Shown here piece by piece: positions 11,621 through 23,220 of a stretch of 64,000 nucleotides of DNA. The notes beneath the pieces were generated by a model. It made no database searches. It saw nothing but the letters and a program-made list of their open reading frames with translations, and was not told where the DNA came from. The number at the start of each line of letters is the position of its first letter. The stretch's first letter is position 1. The DNA is from Selaginella tamariscina. Taxonomy: Eukaryota > Streptophyta > Lycopodiopsida > Selaginellales > Selaginellaceae. Position numbers and translations under genes: made by a program. Where the stretch lies: assembly GCA_003024785.1 (NCBI GenBank), contig PUQB01000525.1:77071-141070 (forward strand), read 5' to 3'.

Positions 11621-11720
11621 ATATATATGTGTATTAGTATATATAAGTTGCATATCTCATTTTATTTACTTTTATCATCTTATCATAATATTTCGAGTAA
11701 AAGCTAGGAATCTATGTAAA

Positions 11721-11805
11721 ACTGTCCAGAGCTCACATTTGTGGTGGTTCTAAAACGAAATGTTATCTTTCTTTTGCACTAACACAAATGTGAGCTTCGG
11801 ACAGT
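11721..11805. other. Hairpin-forming inverted repeat upstream of the ParB-methyltransferase gene
   Basis: The arm 11721-11743 (ACTGTCC then GAGCTCACATTTGTG) pairs with 11783-11805 (CACAAATGTGAGC then GGACAGT) at 21 of 23 positions, with a 39-base loop. It lies about 145 bp before the gene start and could be a leader hairpin, a small-RNA fold-back or a protein-binding inverted repeat. The rest of 11621-11949 shows no gene. Confidence 0.75.
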
Positions 11806-13173
11806 TAATTACGTCTACTTCTCTCTGTGTATTATTTTTGTATATTCGGGTTTATACAAGTGTGTGTGCGTTTTTATATGATTTGTATTCATAGTGTATT
11901 ATTTTGCAGAAGGATGATTTGATCAAACAAGGAGATCGAGTCATTAGTATGGAGTCGTCGTCAAATTCTGGGTAAGAATTAAAATAAAATCTGTTATACT
12001 CGGATACTTGAACTAATCATTTTTGTATTCAAATGTGGAATTGAGGTGACATTAAAGACAAGAGTAGGAGAAGAGATGGGCAGGGGGATTCTGGAATCAA
12101 CTTGGCCATATTTTAAGATAAATGGGAAGCGCATTGGAGCAACCATGGCTGCTGTCAAATTAACCTCTGTCACATCTCATGGACAAGCAAAACAATGGAA
12201 AGTAGATTCGCTAGTCAAAACACCCGAAAGCAGGCTGCGAACCCAGATTGGACGATTCTCGACACATATGCCTTGTTCCATCCAATGTCACGTTCTCAGA
12301 TCCAGAGGTCGTCAGTTACAACATTAATTTCGAGTGGTTTTGTCGACTTGTGGATAATGACGTTCACGTGTTCACTAATGATGTTGACCTTGGAGTTCTT
12401 CTTCACAACTCAACGAAAGCCCATCTATAGAGGGGATCCATCTGGATGTCTACTTCGAAAATCTTCAGACTCATCGAGTAGGTGTATTGTCAAGAGATAT
12501 TGCTTCACAATACAGAAAATCAGCAAGTGAAGCAATCTTCCCTCTTCACATTGAAGAAGAACACAGCGACATCATAATGGAGATTAAGAGGATGGCTCGG
12601 TCTCAGGTTCTCTACAGATCACGTTCAATTTGCTTAGGGAGCTTTGGGAGCTAGAAGAGTGTACCGAGAACACTAGAACAACTGCAACCAGGAACGTGTA
12701 GCTGAGCTCATGGAGAAGATGAAGGACGACAATTCTTATACCGTTCCACATAATGCTGTTTTGTGTCCATACTATGAAAGAAGGAAGGGCGCTGACAAAG
12801 TCTGGATCACAACACCAGAACAACTCATGAAGATTCAGACGGAGAATAAAAATCTATCAAGTACTACATCATTAGTGGCCAGCACACAATAACGGCAGCC
12901 CAACGACTTCTCGATGAACACAACAAAGGAACGATGGCAACAAAACTTTCCGAGCATACCCGTGAGAAGCTGACAAAAAGATCGGCGTTTTTAGCTAAGC
13001 CGAATCTCACAATCGAGCAGTACCATAAGTTATCGGCGGAATGGGACGCTGCCGACACCAACCACTACAACAGCAAAATATGGGAGAAGTTTAAACACAC
13101 GCGAGCCGTGTGGGAATCTCTTCAGCGACCACAAAGAGCTACCGCAGGGAATACACAATCTGCGGAATACCGG

Positions 13174-13234
13174 GTAAGCAAATTGTTTGGGCGGGATTTA
13201 TCTCGCCGGTATATTAATCTGTCTTTTTCCTCAG
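13174..13234 (+). other. 61-bp intron containing a palindrome copy
   Basis: Donor CGG|GTAAGC, acceptor CCTCAG|AGAGTTG. Splicing joins SAEYR to RVEEIAAVDFAQ. The intron contains GGCGGGATTTATCTCGCC, a variant of the array palindrome, at about 13190-13207. Confidence 0.75.
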
Positions 13235-14077
13235 AGAGTTGAAGAAATTGCAGCAGTTGATTTTGCCCAGGTGGGCGGGAAGGAAACATCCTTTCTGATG
13301 ATGTTGATTTCTTGCCCCGAAGATAGGATCTTTGCCAAATGGTTGGGGATTATGGAATCCTTTTCAAAAGGAACACTGAAGAAGAAGCAGACAAGTGAAG
13401 GGGAGCCCTCAGAAAAGTCTGCAAAGAAACCCAGTAAGACGCCGAAGGCTAAGTCTGTTCAATCTACAAAGGATGTAGACAACGATTTCAAGCTCACATG
13501 GTTGAAGCCTTTAAATGGAACAACGATGGAGGAGATGGAAGTCTTGGCTGATTTGGTGATCGATGGCAAACTACAAATTAATAACAGCAGCCCAACCTCT
13601 CCTTTTCATCTCAAGGCAATGGAGTTGAAGACGGTCAGGCATTTCAAGGAGTGGTTGGGAATACACTGCCACAAACTGGGTTGGACCTCGACTTCAACAT
13701 ATGAAGAGGTAGCAAATATTTGCATGTGACGAACGATGATATGCTTGTCGAATGGGTGAACCAATCGGAAGATCTAGGCAAGAATCTATTGCACGCCAAC
13801 GCCAAAAAGGAGAACATTGGGATGACGCCTTCTCTTATGGCAGTCCTTCAGCAGCGGAGAACCGAATTGAACCTTATAAAGGAGGATGCTACGAATCACG
13901 ACAAGCCCTACAGATGTTTGTTGTTAGATTCGGAGACTTTATGGGGTAACATCACTGCTTGTAGGAAACCGTTTCAATTGTTCGTGATGGATCGGCGGGT
14001 GTCAAAAAATCTTTCGACAGATAGGGCACTAGAGGATCTGGTGGAGAAACTTAGCCGTGCAAGCATATACATAGAAG

Positions 14078-14130
14078 GTATTTATTATTGAATTCATGCT
14101 TGCGCTCTTCACTGATACCTACTTTTTCAG
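14078..14130 (+). other. 53-bp intron in the element A methyltransferase
   Basis: Donor GAAG|GTATTT, acceptor TTTTTCAG|GTATTT. Splicing yields SIYIEGIYFLILAHVTDTF, a continuous beta-strand/helix stretch after motif IV. Confidence 0.75.
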
Positions 14131-15145
14131 GTATTTATTTCTTGATTCTTGCTCATGTCACCGATACTTTTGCCTTCGCCTTCGCCAAGAAGAATAGACA
14201 TCGTTGGACAGGATTTTATATGAACGATGCTAATCCCAAGTGCATTGATACGTTGTTCACTTGGTTGTTAGGAATGCGCCAAACAATTTCAAGCTTCCAA
14301 ATGACTGGCCAGGCATCTGTTTGCACTCCAACGGCCCTGAACCTCCATCCGATACACCGATAGGTATGAGTGACGTATTCGGCAATGTACGTTATCCAAA
14401 CATTACAAGTCAAGCGGCACGGAGCATCGTCAACTTGATCAGGGGTCCTCACAGTGATGCGTGGGTTTTTGACTACTGCACTAGGGGGTCCGTCTTGAAG
14501 GAGTGTTACCTTCGGCATACATGTGTGTTTGCCGTTGAAAGGATAAGACCATGGTTGAGGACCTGAACAAGTGGATAGATTGGGTCTCAACTGAGTACCC
14601 CAACGATCCATAAAGGCGTATTTGAGAAAGTTCCCTCCAGATAAGTGCGATAGCTCTGAAGGTGAATCTGGTTCAATCTCGGAGTCTGAGAACGAACTTC
14701 AATCAGATATTAGACCGGAAGTTATCTCGAGGAGTACAGAACATTCGCACACTCCAGGACCCATGGAAACATCAATAGAAGATGCAGAAGATCTTGAACC
14801 ATCTCACAAGCGGCTTAGACCTTCTTCGCCTCACTCAGAAGGTAATAGCGAAGAAGAATTGATAATGAATTGATAGAGTGATGAATAGTTGTAAATGAGT
14901 GTAACATAAGGCATTTTTGTATATTTCTTTTATATTTGTACAGAAAATAAATTCTCAAGGATTAATGAAGCTTTTAGTTCAAACATGGGTCACACATTAA
15001 CAAGGTAAATAATATACCTTGATAATTTTAAGGTCAGCTAATTATCATTTTGCAGATGTAATGAAATAATTGAGAACATGGATTTTCAGCATTGCCATGA
15101 GGTAAGAGAGGGGTTTGGCGACAATTTCTTGTGCCACATGTCAGA

Positions 15146-16324
15146 ATGACAGAGTTCATGCAGGAAATGGATAATAATGCAGCTCAAAACATCGTTACCA
15201 TGGGGGCCACTTCATCATCATTTTTATTGGCTTCAGTTCCGAAATCAATTTCTTCAGCGCATGCAATATCTGAATCTTGTAAGGATGATGTACAATTAAA
15301 TGATGAAGGGATAGGCAACGAGATAGTGGCAACGGATAAATGTGAAAGGGAGCAAACAAGTGATTTGCAAAGTATTCAAGAGGCAACGCTATCTCATGTT
15401 ACTCATGGCCATATTGTGTTGTTGGATGTCAATGGTGTTCTGCTTCATCGACAAAGGCCCAGGATAGAAAAAAGAAATCAAACAAGGAGATTTCATTCCT
15501 TGTCATGGTAAATTTCGATATGATATTATTTTTCGTCCAGGGTTGGATCGTCTCTTTCAAAAGCTTAAGGAGATGGGTGCGCTTGTGGGGATTTGGTCAT
15601 GCATGCAGATTCATAACTTAACACCGCTGTTGATTTACTTAAGAAACATTGTAGTGTTGCAGAAGAGGTGATTCGTAAAGATTGGATTTTTGACCAGCGA
15701 ATATGTTATAAACCTCTCGAATTTCACAATATAAGAAAGGAAAGCAAGCCATACTTCTTCAAGAATGAAAGAATAATTGGGACTCATGGGGAGATCAGTC
15801 GCTTAAGGATAATGAAGAACGCACATATCTTAGTAGTAGACGACTCTCCTCAGAAGGCTATGCTCAACCAAAACATTGCTTGTATTCATCCAATCACTTT
15901 CGATCCATATTCTGATACCGATATCATGGATGAGCTAGTGAACTACTTGGATACGTGCCTCAGAAAGAAGAATCTCGAAAATTTTTGTGAGCAGTATCCA
16001 CCGTATCATACATTTCCTGAAGCTTTTCTTTCTCGTGATATTGAATTTTATAAAATGAAGGATAGCAACCGGGCGCTTTATAATATTATTCTTAAGGAAC
16101 GTCAGTTTTTAGATGAGCCTTTATGCAGACCTTCTCTTATCACATCTTATGTATTAACAAGGATGGCAACTCCCAATTGCATTCGTGAGAGTGTTAAGTG
16201 GTGGCAACAACATCAAGATATTGACCAAAATGATTTGATTAATCCGGAGAGTGATGATTTAGACAAAATGAAAAGATTTCTTTGTATGATAGAAGAAAGT
16301 ATTTATAAAAAATTAACATGTTGA
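15146..16324 (+). pseudogene. FCP1/NLI-type HAD phosphatase-like gene in element A
   Basis: The segment from about 15146 encodes a Ser-rich N-terminus and then GHIVLLDVNGVLLHR (about 15408-15450), the nucleophile loop of a HAD/FCP1-type phosphatase with DVNG in place of the usual DxDx(T/V). Broken frames follow: GLDRLFQKLKEMGALVGIWS (about 15542-15600), then VIRKDWIFDQRICYK, ILVVDDSPQKAMLNQ (about 15824-15868, the acidic motif), and NYLDTCLRKKNLENFCEQYP, which resembles the C-terminus of plant FCP1-homology proteins. At least two frame breaks lie between 15500 and 15670. FCP1-type enzymes dephosphorylate Ser/Thr residues such as those of the RNA polymerase II tail. It may be a host gene captured by the transposon, which I infer from position only. 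The start is uncertain. Confidence 0.68.
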
Positions 16325-16570
16325 TAAGAAAATGATTTCATTTGTAATTATGTTTGATAGTATTTCTTCATTATTGTAAACTATTTTTAGAATAATATGA
16401 ATATTCTAAGATATTTTAGGAATATTCCTTACTAAGTAAGGTTATTGAAGGATTAATTAATTAATTAATTAATATTTAAGGCTTAATTACATATTAATTA
16501 AATGATTAATTAATAATTAAAACTTAAGTATTAATTAGTAATTTATTTTATATTCCCATTTTTCACGTAT
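16325..16570. other. AT-rich right subterminal region of element A
   Basis: No gene. Contains TTAATTAATTAATTAATTAA-type runs and GAATATTC-type palindromes at about 16396-16430, mirroring the GAATATTC repeats inside the left end. Confidence 0.7.
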
Positions 16571-16597
16571 CATGCCCACTTTAGTTACAACGTGCAT
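16571..16597 (-). repeat. Right terminal inverted repeat of element A
   Basis: Reads CATGCCCACTTTAGTTACAA and ends CGTGCAT on the plus strand. Its reverse complement matches 1755-1781 at 25 of 27 positions. Confidence 0.87.
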
Positions 16598-16601
16598 GTG
16601 T
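16598..16601. repeat. Right target-site duplication of element A (GTGT)
   Basis: Same tetranucleotide as 1751-1754, followed directly by gypsy reverse transcriptase sequence (ACTCGAAGTGTCCATACC) that also occurs in the sister copy near 20900. Confidence 0.85.
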
Positions 16602-18180
16602 ACTCGAAGTGTCCATACCTTGTACGAAAGGCAGTCTTCCACTCATCGCCTGGACGAATTCGTACAATAGGCCCTCGTAAGTCGATCTTCGTGAACACTT
16701 TGCTCCTCACAGTCGATCGAAGTTCCGGGATCAACTGACAACGGGTATCGATTCCGAGTGGTGACTTGATTCAAACCCCTGTAGTCCACAACCAAACGTA
16801 AACTCCCATCCTTCTCTTGACAAAGAAAATAGGCGCTCCTGCAGGGACTTTGAGTGACGAATGAAGCCGGATGCCAAGTTGTCCTCGATGTACTGATGAA
16901 GAAGAACCTCCAACTCTGTGGGTGACAATGCGTAAATCGGTCCGAACGGTGAGTCTTTCCTTCCGCAAGATCAATAGGACAGTCGTAGGACCTGTGAATA
17001 GGAAGAACTGCAGCCTTGTGCTTGTCAAAAACGTTCTGAAAGTAGTGATACTTGGATGGTAGGGAAGAGGAGGAGAAGGAACAGAAGCAGGAGAAGGAGA
17101 TTGAAAAACAGGAGAGTCAAACAGAAAGGTAGAAGAGGACGTAGGAGTTACTTGAAAGGCAAAAAGGTGGAAAGGAGCAGATCAGTGGCAAGTTCATGCA
17201 TGGTAGTGGTAAGAACTCGGAGAGGAAAGGAGGGAGCTGTGACTGAAAAAGAGGAAGGATCTTGGGGGTGGAACCGAAACAGAGTAATGAAAAGAGGCAG
17301 GATTGGGAGAAACAGATGTGAATGTTGACAAGTGTACAGGATTGAAGAAATCCTGTACAGAAGTCCGTGGATGCACAGGAGTGAGGAGAGCCTATGAGTG
17401 TGCTGACGAACCAACAGGAGGTGAATCCTGTTGAGGAGGAACCTTCGACACTGGTACAGGATTGGAAACCCTGTATAAGAATCCGCGAACTTACAGGAGT
17501 GGAGAGGAACTGACATGAGGTGAATCCTGTCGAGGAGGAGTCTTCAACACTGGTACAGGAACAGGCATGGTCAATCTTGTAGCTTGTACTGCCTCAGACA
17601 CCAAGATGTATCCTGCACGCAGGAAGGTACAGGATTGATCCTGGCTGCTGGAGAGGAAAACGTGAGCGTCCTAGATCTCCAGTCGATCTGCGGATTTGCA
17701 ACAACGAACCATGGCATGCCAAAAATGATGGGAGTCGACCGAGTCTTGATCAAGTTGAAGGAAATTGAACAGTTGAATGCACCATGATTGCAAGAGAGGT
17801 TGGTAGCGTGGGTAACTGCGCCAGAAGCAATCAAACGACCATCGGCCACCTCTACAGGAACTGCACGCTTCAACTTCACCACCGGAATGCCATGTTGAGC
17901 TGCAAAAGTGTCATCCATGAAACATGCATTTGCACCGGTGTCTAACAGGGCAAACTCCTTGAGCTCTCGGTTACTGGCGAATGTGTACAGGAAACTTGAG
18001 TGATGAATGGTATGAGCAGCACCAATGGAGCCTGCACCTACGTCCAACTTTGCGGCTCCTAGACAAAGTGACATTGAAGTTTTCCGACTGAACTTCAGCT
18101 TCGGCTTCACGCGTTGAACTTTCTTTTTATTAGGACATTCCGCCACCTTATGTCCTGCTGCACCACAATACAAGCATAGG
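16602..18180 (-). pseudogene. Ty3/gypsy copy 1: zinc knuckle, protease and RT N-terminus
   Basis: On the minus strand this is the upstream half of the reverse transcriptase interrupted by element A. Visible parts are a CCHC zinc knuckle (CGAAGHKVAECP, about 18130-18170), an aspartic protease with ALLDTGANACFMDD (about 17915-17960), a Pro/Ser-rich linker, and the RT fingers (APIFFVKRR, about 16800-16830). The 17571-18173 segment is a clean open frame, whereas the RT part is frame-broken. Confidence 0.85.
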
Positions 18181-19030
18181 TTCTCACCCGACGACGTTGC
18201 TTCTCAGCAGTTGAAAGTGGGCCATGCTTGGATTTGTTAACCTCCATAGGAACTGCTCCAGAAGGTGTTGTAGGAACATGTGCTACGGCTACAGGATTGG
18301 TGGCAGGAACTACTGACAGAATTTTTCCTGACGGCGCTCAAACAAACGGTTGTCGCAGCGAACGGCCTGTTGCATGATCTCCGCTAACGTTTGAGCATCC
18401 GGTAATGTAAGAGAAGTCCTTCACATCATCTCTCAGTCCAAAACGGAAGTGTTCGATCAATGCAATCTCGTCCCATGGAATGTTCGTGCACAATTGCTGA
18501 AATTCGAATGCATAAACGGAAGCTGGTCTGGATCCTTATGTGAGCTTCCATAACTTCGTGCATGCAGAACGGTACTTATCGGGATCTCCAAAACAGGCTT
18601 CAAAGGCAGCCACGAAACCTTCAAAGTCCTCCATCAATGGTCGTCACGCTCCAGCAAGGGAGCAACCCAAGCTCGTGGAGATCCACTTAGTAAGGATGCC
18701 AAAAGGCCAACCTTTTGTGCATCCGTCGAGTAGCGGCGTGGTTGCATGCGGATCAAGAGTCGGATCTGATTCAGGAAACCTTGAAAATCGGTGTGTGATT
18801 GCCACTAAACTTTTCTGGCATGCTGATCTTCGGCTCCGAAGAAAAGTTCGATGGAGAGGAAACCACCGATGCTTGAGAGAGAGCCTGCGCAGCAGCCTTA
18901 GAGGATGTGTCAGCAGCTGCATGCGCCGCGTTGGTGGAACCTTGCAGATCCGTGACCACTTGGCGCAAAGTGGCCAGCTCGTGAAGCAACATTTGGTGCT
19001 CGCGTTGAAAGTGCTGAAATCGGCCATGAT
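18181..19030 (-). pseudogene. Ty3/gypsy copy 1 gag
   Basis: Minus-strand remnants of gag start near 19027 (MADFSTFN) and continue with HELATLRQVVTDLQGSTNAA and EKFSGNHT (about 18780-18990). The downstream capsid part is frame-broken. The same gag opening recurs in copy 2 near 27370-27470. Confidence 0.75.
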
Positions 19031-19706
19031 CTATGAAAGAAAAACAAAAGAGGAAATGAAGGAAGAAAACGAAGGAAAAAAAAAAGTAACTAGGAATCGG
19101 AGAGCTAGGGAAGCAATTACTATCAAACTGTCAAGCCACGATCCAGGAACCAGGAAGAGAGTAGGATTCTAGGAACAGGAAGGCTTGACTCAGGAAACAA
19201 GACCGAGAACAGGAGAACTAGAATAAGACAGGAACAGGACGGATCCAGGATCAGGATAGGATCCGGGAGCAAGACAGGAAAGCGCAAGACAGGATCCAGG
19301 AACAAGATATGAACAAGACATGATCCAGGAGCAAGACAAGAGCAGGAGGCAAAGAGCAAGACAAGAACAAGACAAGAACAAGAATGATCGTAGAAAGACT
19401 GGTGTTGATAGTAACTGATTGTACAACAATTAGGTCGGAGCTTGTTATGCTCACAACTCCAAGCTAATCTGGTCATGAGTCTAATCTAGTCATGAGCTAA
19501 GAATAGTGTCTCTATCCTCTAGGCATATCCTGTAGCATATCCTATATGGCATATCCTATAGGAATATCCTATAGTATATCCTGTAGGAATATCCTGCAAG
19601 CATATCCTGTAACCCGTATCCTATATCCGAAATCCTGCATCCTATATCCTGTATCCGGAATCCTATATCCTGTATCCGGAATCCTATTCCTTATCGGGTT
19701 GTGACA
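19031..19706 (-). repeat. 5' leader and LTR of gypsy copy 1 with ATCCTGTA-type tandem repeats
   Basis: Non-coding. The LTR start TGTCACAACCCGATA reads on the minus strand from 19706, directly abutting integrase sequence of copy 2. Inside, about 19510-19690 is a run of short repeats of form ATATCCTGTA/ATCCTATA. Copy 2 has the equivalent boundary (TGTCATGACCCGATA) at 27903. The inner LTR edge and primer-binding site are not resolved. Confidence 0.7.
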
Positions 19707-22700
19707 ACCAATAGTTGCGAGTCACCAACTCAATTGTCTTGGCCACACCAAATGTCCTGTAGTCGGGGTATCATGACAACCTATACCACATGAGTCCTAT
19801 AAACTAACAGGAACGTACAGGAGACCTTTCCGGTACAGGATTCTGTCCTGTATGGTAAACAACTTGTAGTCTATACGGGAACTGGAGGACGAGGAGCTTG
19901 CGATGTCAGAACTAATGTGTGAGAACACATTCTTTACTAAGTCGTCTGTAACCAACTGCAAACAATGTCCTGTAGAAGTGTTGAATTTGCTGGAGCCTAA
20001 TGAACCTGTAGTGCCACAAGCCGAAATTGATCAGGACACACAACATTGCTTTTGACAGTCATATGCAGGATCGCTTGGGGTCGGTGCAAGATAAGAGTGC
20101 CTAAACATTGCATCTGCTTTGCCATTCCAAAGCCAGGCCTATAGACGATGACAAAATCAAAATGTGATAGGAATTTTGCCCACCTAGCTTGTTACCGACT
20201 GAGAACTTGAGCCGTTTAAAAAAACTCTAGGTTCTTGTGATCCGTAAGAACTTGTACAGGATGACAACACCTTCCAGAATGCCACCACTTCTCAAACGAA
20301 TCCACAATGGCCTTGAGTTCCTTGTCATGAATCTCGTAATTGATCTCTGTCAAAAGAAATTTATGAGAGTGAAAGGCTACAAGATGGAGTAATTTGTCTT
20401 CTCCAACTTGTGATAAGATAGAACCTACTGCAAAGTTCGAAGCATTTACTTCAATAAAGAAGGGACGAGAAGAATCAAGATGTGCTAAAATTGGAGCTGT
20501 CGTGAGGCGTCCTTGAGTGCTGTGAATGCATGTTCCACCTTATCGGACCAAGAGAAATCCCATGTGCACTTGGTGAGTTTCATGAGTAGAATTACACGCT
20601 TGGAGAAGTCATGTATGAATCGCCTGTAGAAGTTTGCAAAGCCAAGGAACATTGTATGTCTTGTACAGACTTGGCCTCTCTCACTCCACGATAGTCTTCA
20701 TCTTGTGCATGTCTATGGAAACACCAGCAGGAGAGACGATGTAGCCCAAACTCCATAGTATCCTTGTCATGTGCTGCCTGGTCCTTGGAGAAAAATCAAA
20801 ATTTATCGAGGTAGATCACCACAAACTGGTTCAAAAGTCGCGAAGATGTCATTCACATGTGTTGGAACACGGTTGGGTATTTGTAAGTCCGAAAGGCATC
20901 ACCATGTACTCGAAATGTCCATACCTTGTACGAAAGGCAGTCTTCCACTCATCGCCTGGATGAATCCGTACAAGATTGTAGGGCCTCTTGTAAGTCGATC
21001 TTTTGTGAACACCTTTGCTCCTCGTAACCGATCGAGAAGTTTCAGGATCAATGGCAATGGGTATTGGTTCTGGATGGTGACTTGATTCAAACCCCTGTAG
21101 TCCATAACCAAACGCAAAACTCCCATCTTTCTTCTTGATGAAGAAGATAGGTGCTCTTGCAGGGGACTTTGAGTGATGAATGAAGCCAGATGTTAAATTG
21201 TCCTCAATGTACTGCAAGAACCTCCAATTCTGTTGGTGACAAGGCATAAATTGGTCCAAATGGTGGAGTCTTCCCTTCGTAAAATCGATAGACAGACGTA
21301 GGACCTGTGAATAGGAAGAACTGCGCCTTGTGCTTATCAAAACATCCTGGAATGAGTGATACTTGGATGGAAGGAAGAAGTAAAAGGAGAAGAGGGGGAT
21401 TGAAAAACAGGAGAGTCAGATACAGAGAGGTAGAAGAGGACGTAGGAGTTACTTAAAAAGTAAAGAGATGAAAAGGAGCAAGATCAGTGGCAGTTCATGC
21501 ATAGTAATGTAAGAACTCGGAGAGGAGAGAGGAAGCTGAGAATGAAAAAGAGGAAGGATCGGGGGATGGAACAGAAGCAGAGTAATGAAAAAAGGCAGGA
21601 TTGGGAAAACTTGTGCTGATGTTAACGATGTACAGAATTGGAAAATCCTGTATAGAAGTCTGTGAATGCACAAGAGTGAGGATAGCCTACGAAAAGTGCT
21701 AACAAATTGACAAGAGGTGGATCATGTTGAGAAGGAACCTTCGACACTAATATAGGATTGAAAGAACCCTATACAGGAATCCGTGAATTTACAGGAGTGG
21801 AGGAGCCTGCGGGTGTGAGAACTGACATGAGATGATCCTGTCGAGGAGGAATCTTCAACACTGATACAGGAGTAGGCACAGTCAATCCTGTAGCTTGTAC
21901 TGCCTTAGACACTAAGGTCATATCTTGCATGCAGAAAGGTACAGGATTGATCCTGGCTGCCAGAAAAAAAAAACGTGAGGATCTTAGACCTCCAGTCGAT
22001 TTGAGGATTTGCAACCACGAAGCCCAAAACAATGGAGTCATCTGAGTCTTTATCAAGTTGAAGGAAATCGAACAATTGAATGTGCCATGGTGCAAAAGAG
22101 AGGTGTGGTAGCATGGGTAACTTCGTCAGAAGTAATTAGACGCCATCTGCAACCTCTACAGGAATTGCACGCTTCAACTTTACCACCAGAATGCCATGCT
22201 GAGCTACAAAAGTGTCATCCATGAAAGCATGCATTTGCACTAGTGTCTAACAAGGCAGACTCTTGAGCTCTCGATTATTGAGAGTGAATGTGTATAGGAA
22301 ACTTGAGTGATAGAATGGTGTGAGCAGCACCAATGGAGCTTGCACCTACATCCACTTCGCGGCTCCTAGATGAAGTGGATAACTAAACTTCAGCTTCAAC
22401 TTCACATGTCTTGAACTTCCTGGCTTTAACGGACATTCTGCCACCTTGTGTCTGCTTCACCACAATACAAGCATAAGTTTCACCGTGACAACATTGCTTC
22501 TCAGAAGCTGAAGTGGGCCACGCTTGTATTTGTTGACCTCCATAAGAACTACTCTAGAAGATGTCGTAAAAACATGTGCTATAGCTACAGGATTGGCTAG
22601 CAGGAATTGCTGACAAGATTTTTTCTAACGCGCCGAACAAACAGTTGTCGCAGCGAACGGGCTTGTTGCATGATCTCTACTAAGGTTTGGACATCCGGTA

Positions 22701-23216
22701 ATGTAAGGAGAAGGTCCTTCACATCATCCCTCAACTCAAAACGGAACTGTTCGATTAATGCAGTTCATCCCATGGAATGTTCGTGCAAAAGTTACTGAAA
22801 TTTGGATGCAAAGATGGAACTGGTCGGGATCCTTGTGCGAGCTTCCTTAACTTCGTGCATGTGGAATAATACTTATCAAGATTTCTAAAGTAGGCTTCAA
22901 AGTAGCCATGAATCCTTCGAAGTCTTTTATTAATGGGTCGTCACGCTCCAGCAAAAGAGCAACCCAAGCCCATGGGGATCCAACTAGTAGGATGCCAAAA
23001 GGCCAACCTTTTGTGCATCGGTTGAGTAACAGTGTGTTGCATGAAGATCAAAAGCTTGATCTAATTTAGAACCTTGGAATTAGTGCGATTGCCACTGAAT
23101 TTTTTGGTATGCTGATCTTCGGCTCCAAAGAAGATTTCAATGGAGAGGAAACCATGGATGCTTGAGACAGAGCCTATTTAACAGCCTTGGAGGATGCATC
23201 AGCAGCTGCATGCATC
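19707..23216 (-). pseudogene. Ty3/gypsy copy 2: integrase-RNase H-RT-protease-gag, decayed
   Basis: Minus-strand copy of the same family as copy 1 but more decayed. RT remnants include [13 protein letters not shown] and [12 protein letters not shown] (about 20900-21190). The protease/zinc-knuckle region corresponds to about 21770-22470 and gag to about 22500-23216, all in broken frames. Its integrase is cut at 19707 by insertion of copy 1, so the 3' part lies off the left edge. Its gag is cut at 23220 by element C and resumes at 27363. Confidence 0.83.
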
Positions 23217-23220
23217 GCTA

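Larger units (their letters stand above)
11950..14873 (+). pseudogene. ParB-like domain fused to beta-class DNA methyltransferase (element A)
   Basis: A short first exon (MESSSNSG) is followed by an intron from 11973. Several open segments then continue with one-base breaks near 12270, 12860, 13720, 14265, 14535 and 14610. The ParB/Srx-type nucleotide-binding box is IISGQHTITAAQRLL (12868-12912). After a Lys/Ser-rich linker (KKKQTSEGEPSEKSAKKPSK, about 13380) comes the methyltransferase half. Its motif IV position reads FQLFVMDRRVSKN, where active enzymes have DPP-(Y/W). After intron 14078-14130 comes the C-terminal motif X/I region, ARSIVNLIRGPHSDAWVFDYC and FAVEKD (14456-14545). That order (IV before I) is typical of beta-class N6-adenine/N4-cytosine enzymes. 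Loss of DPP and of the Gly-rich loop suggests this copy is catalytically dead. An acidic Ser-rich tail ends at 14873. The locus is divergent from the DUF7869 gene. Confidence 0.7.
1755..16597. mobile_element. Element A: 14.8-kb DNA transposon with 27-bp TIRs and three genes
   Basis: Bounds are set by terminal inverted repeats (1755-1781 and 16571-16597, 25 of 27 bases matching), a 4-bp duplication GTGT, and an interrupted gypsy reverse transcriptase whose halves lie on either side. Inside are a DUF7869 transposase-like gene (minus), a long spacer with arrays of an 18-24 bp perfect palindrome, a ParB-like/DNA methyltransferase gene (plus) and an FCP1-like HAD gene (plus). The DUF7869 gene is the only transposase candidate, so the element is presumably named by it, but I cannot assign a described superfamily. 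The near-identical TIRs suggest moderately recent insertion. The frame breaks in its genes suggest that this copy is not autonomous now. Confidence 0.87.

Noticed and set aside
17056-17328. Arg/Lys-rich plus-strand frame
   Set aside because: Antisense of the Pro/Ser-rich linker in gypsy copy 1 pol. Its composition mirrors that linker.
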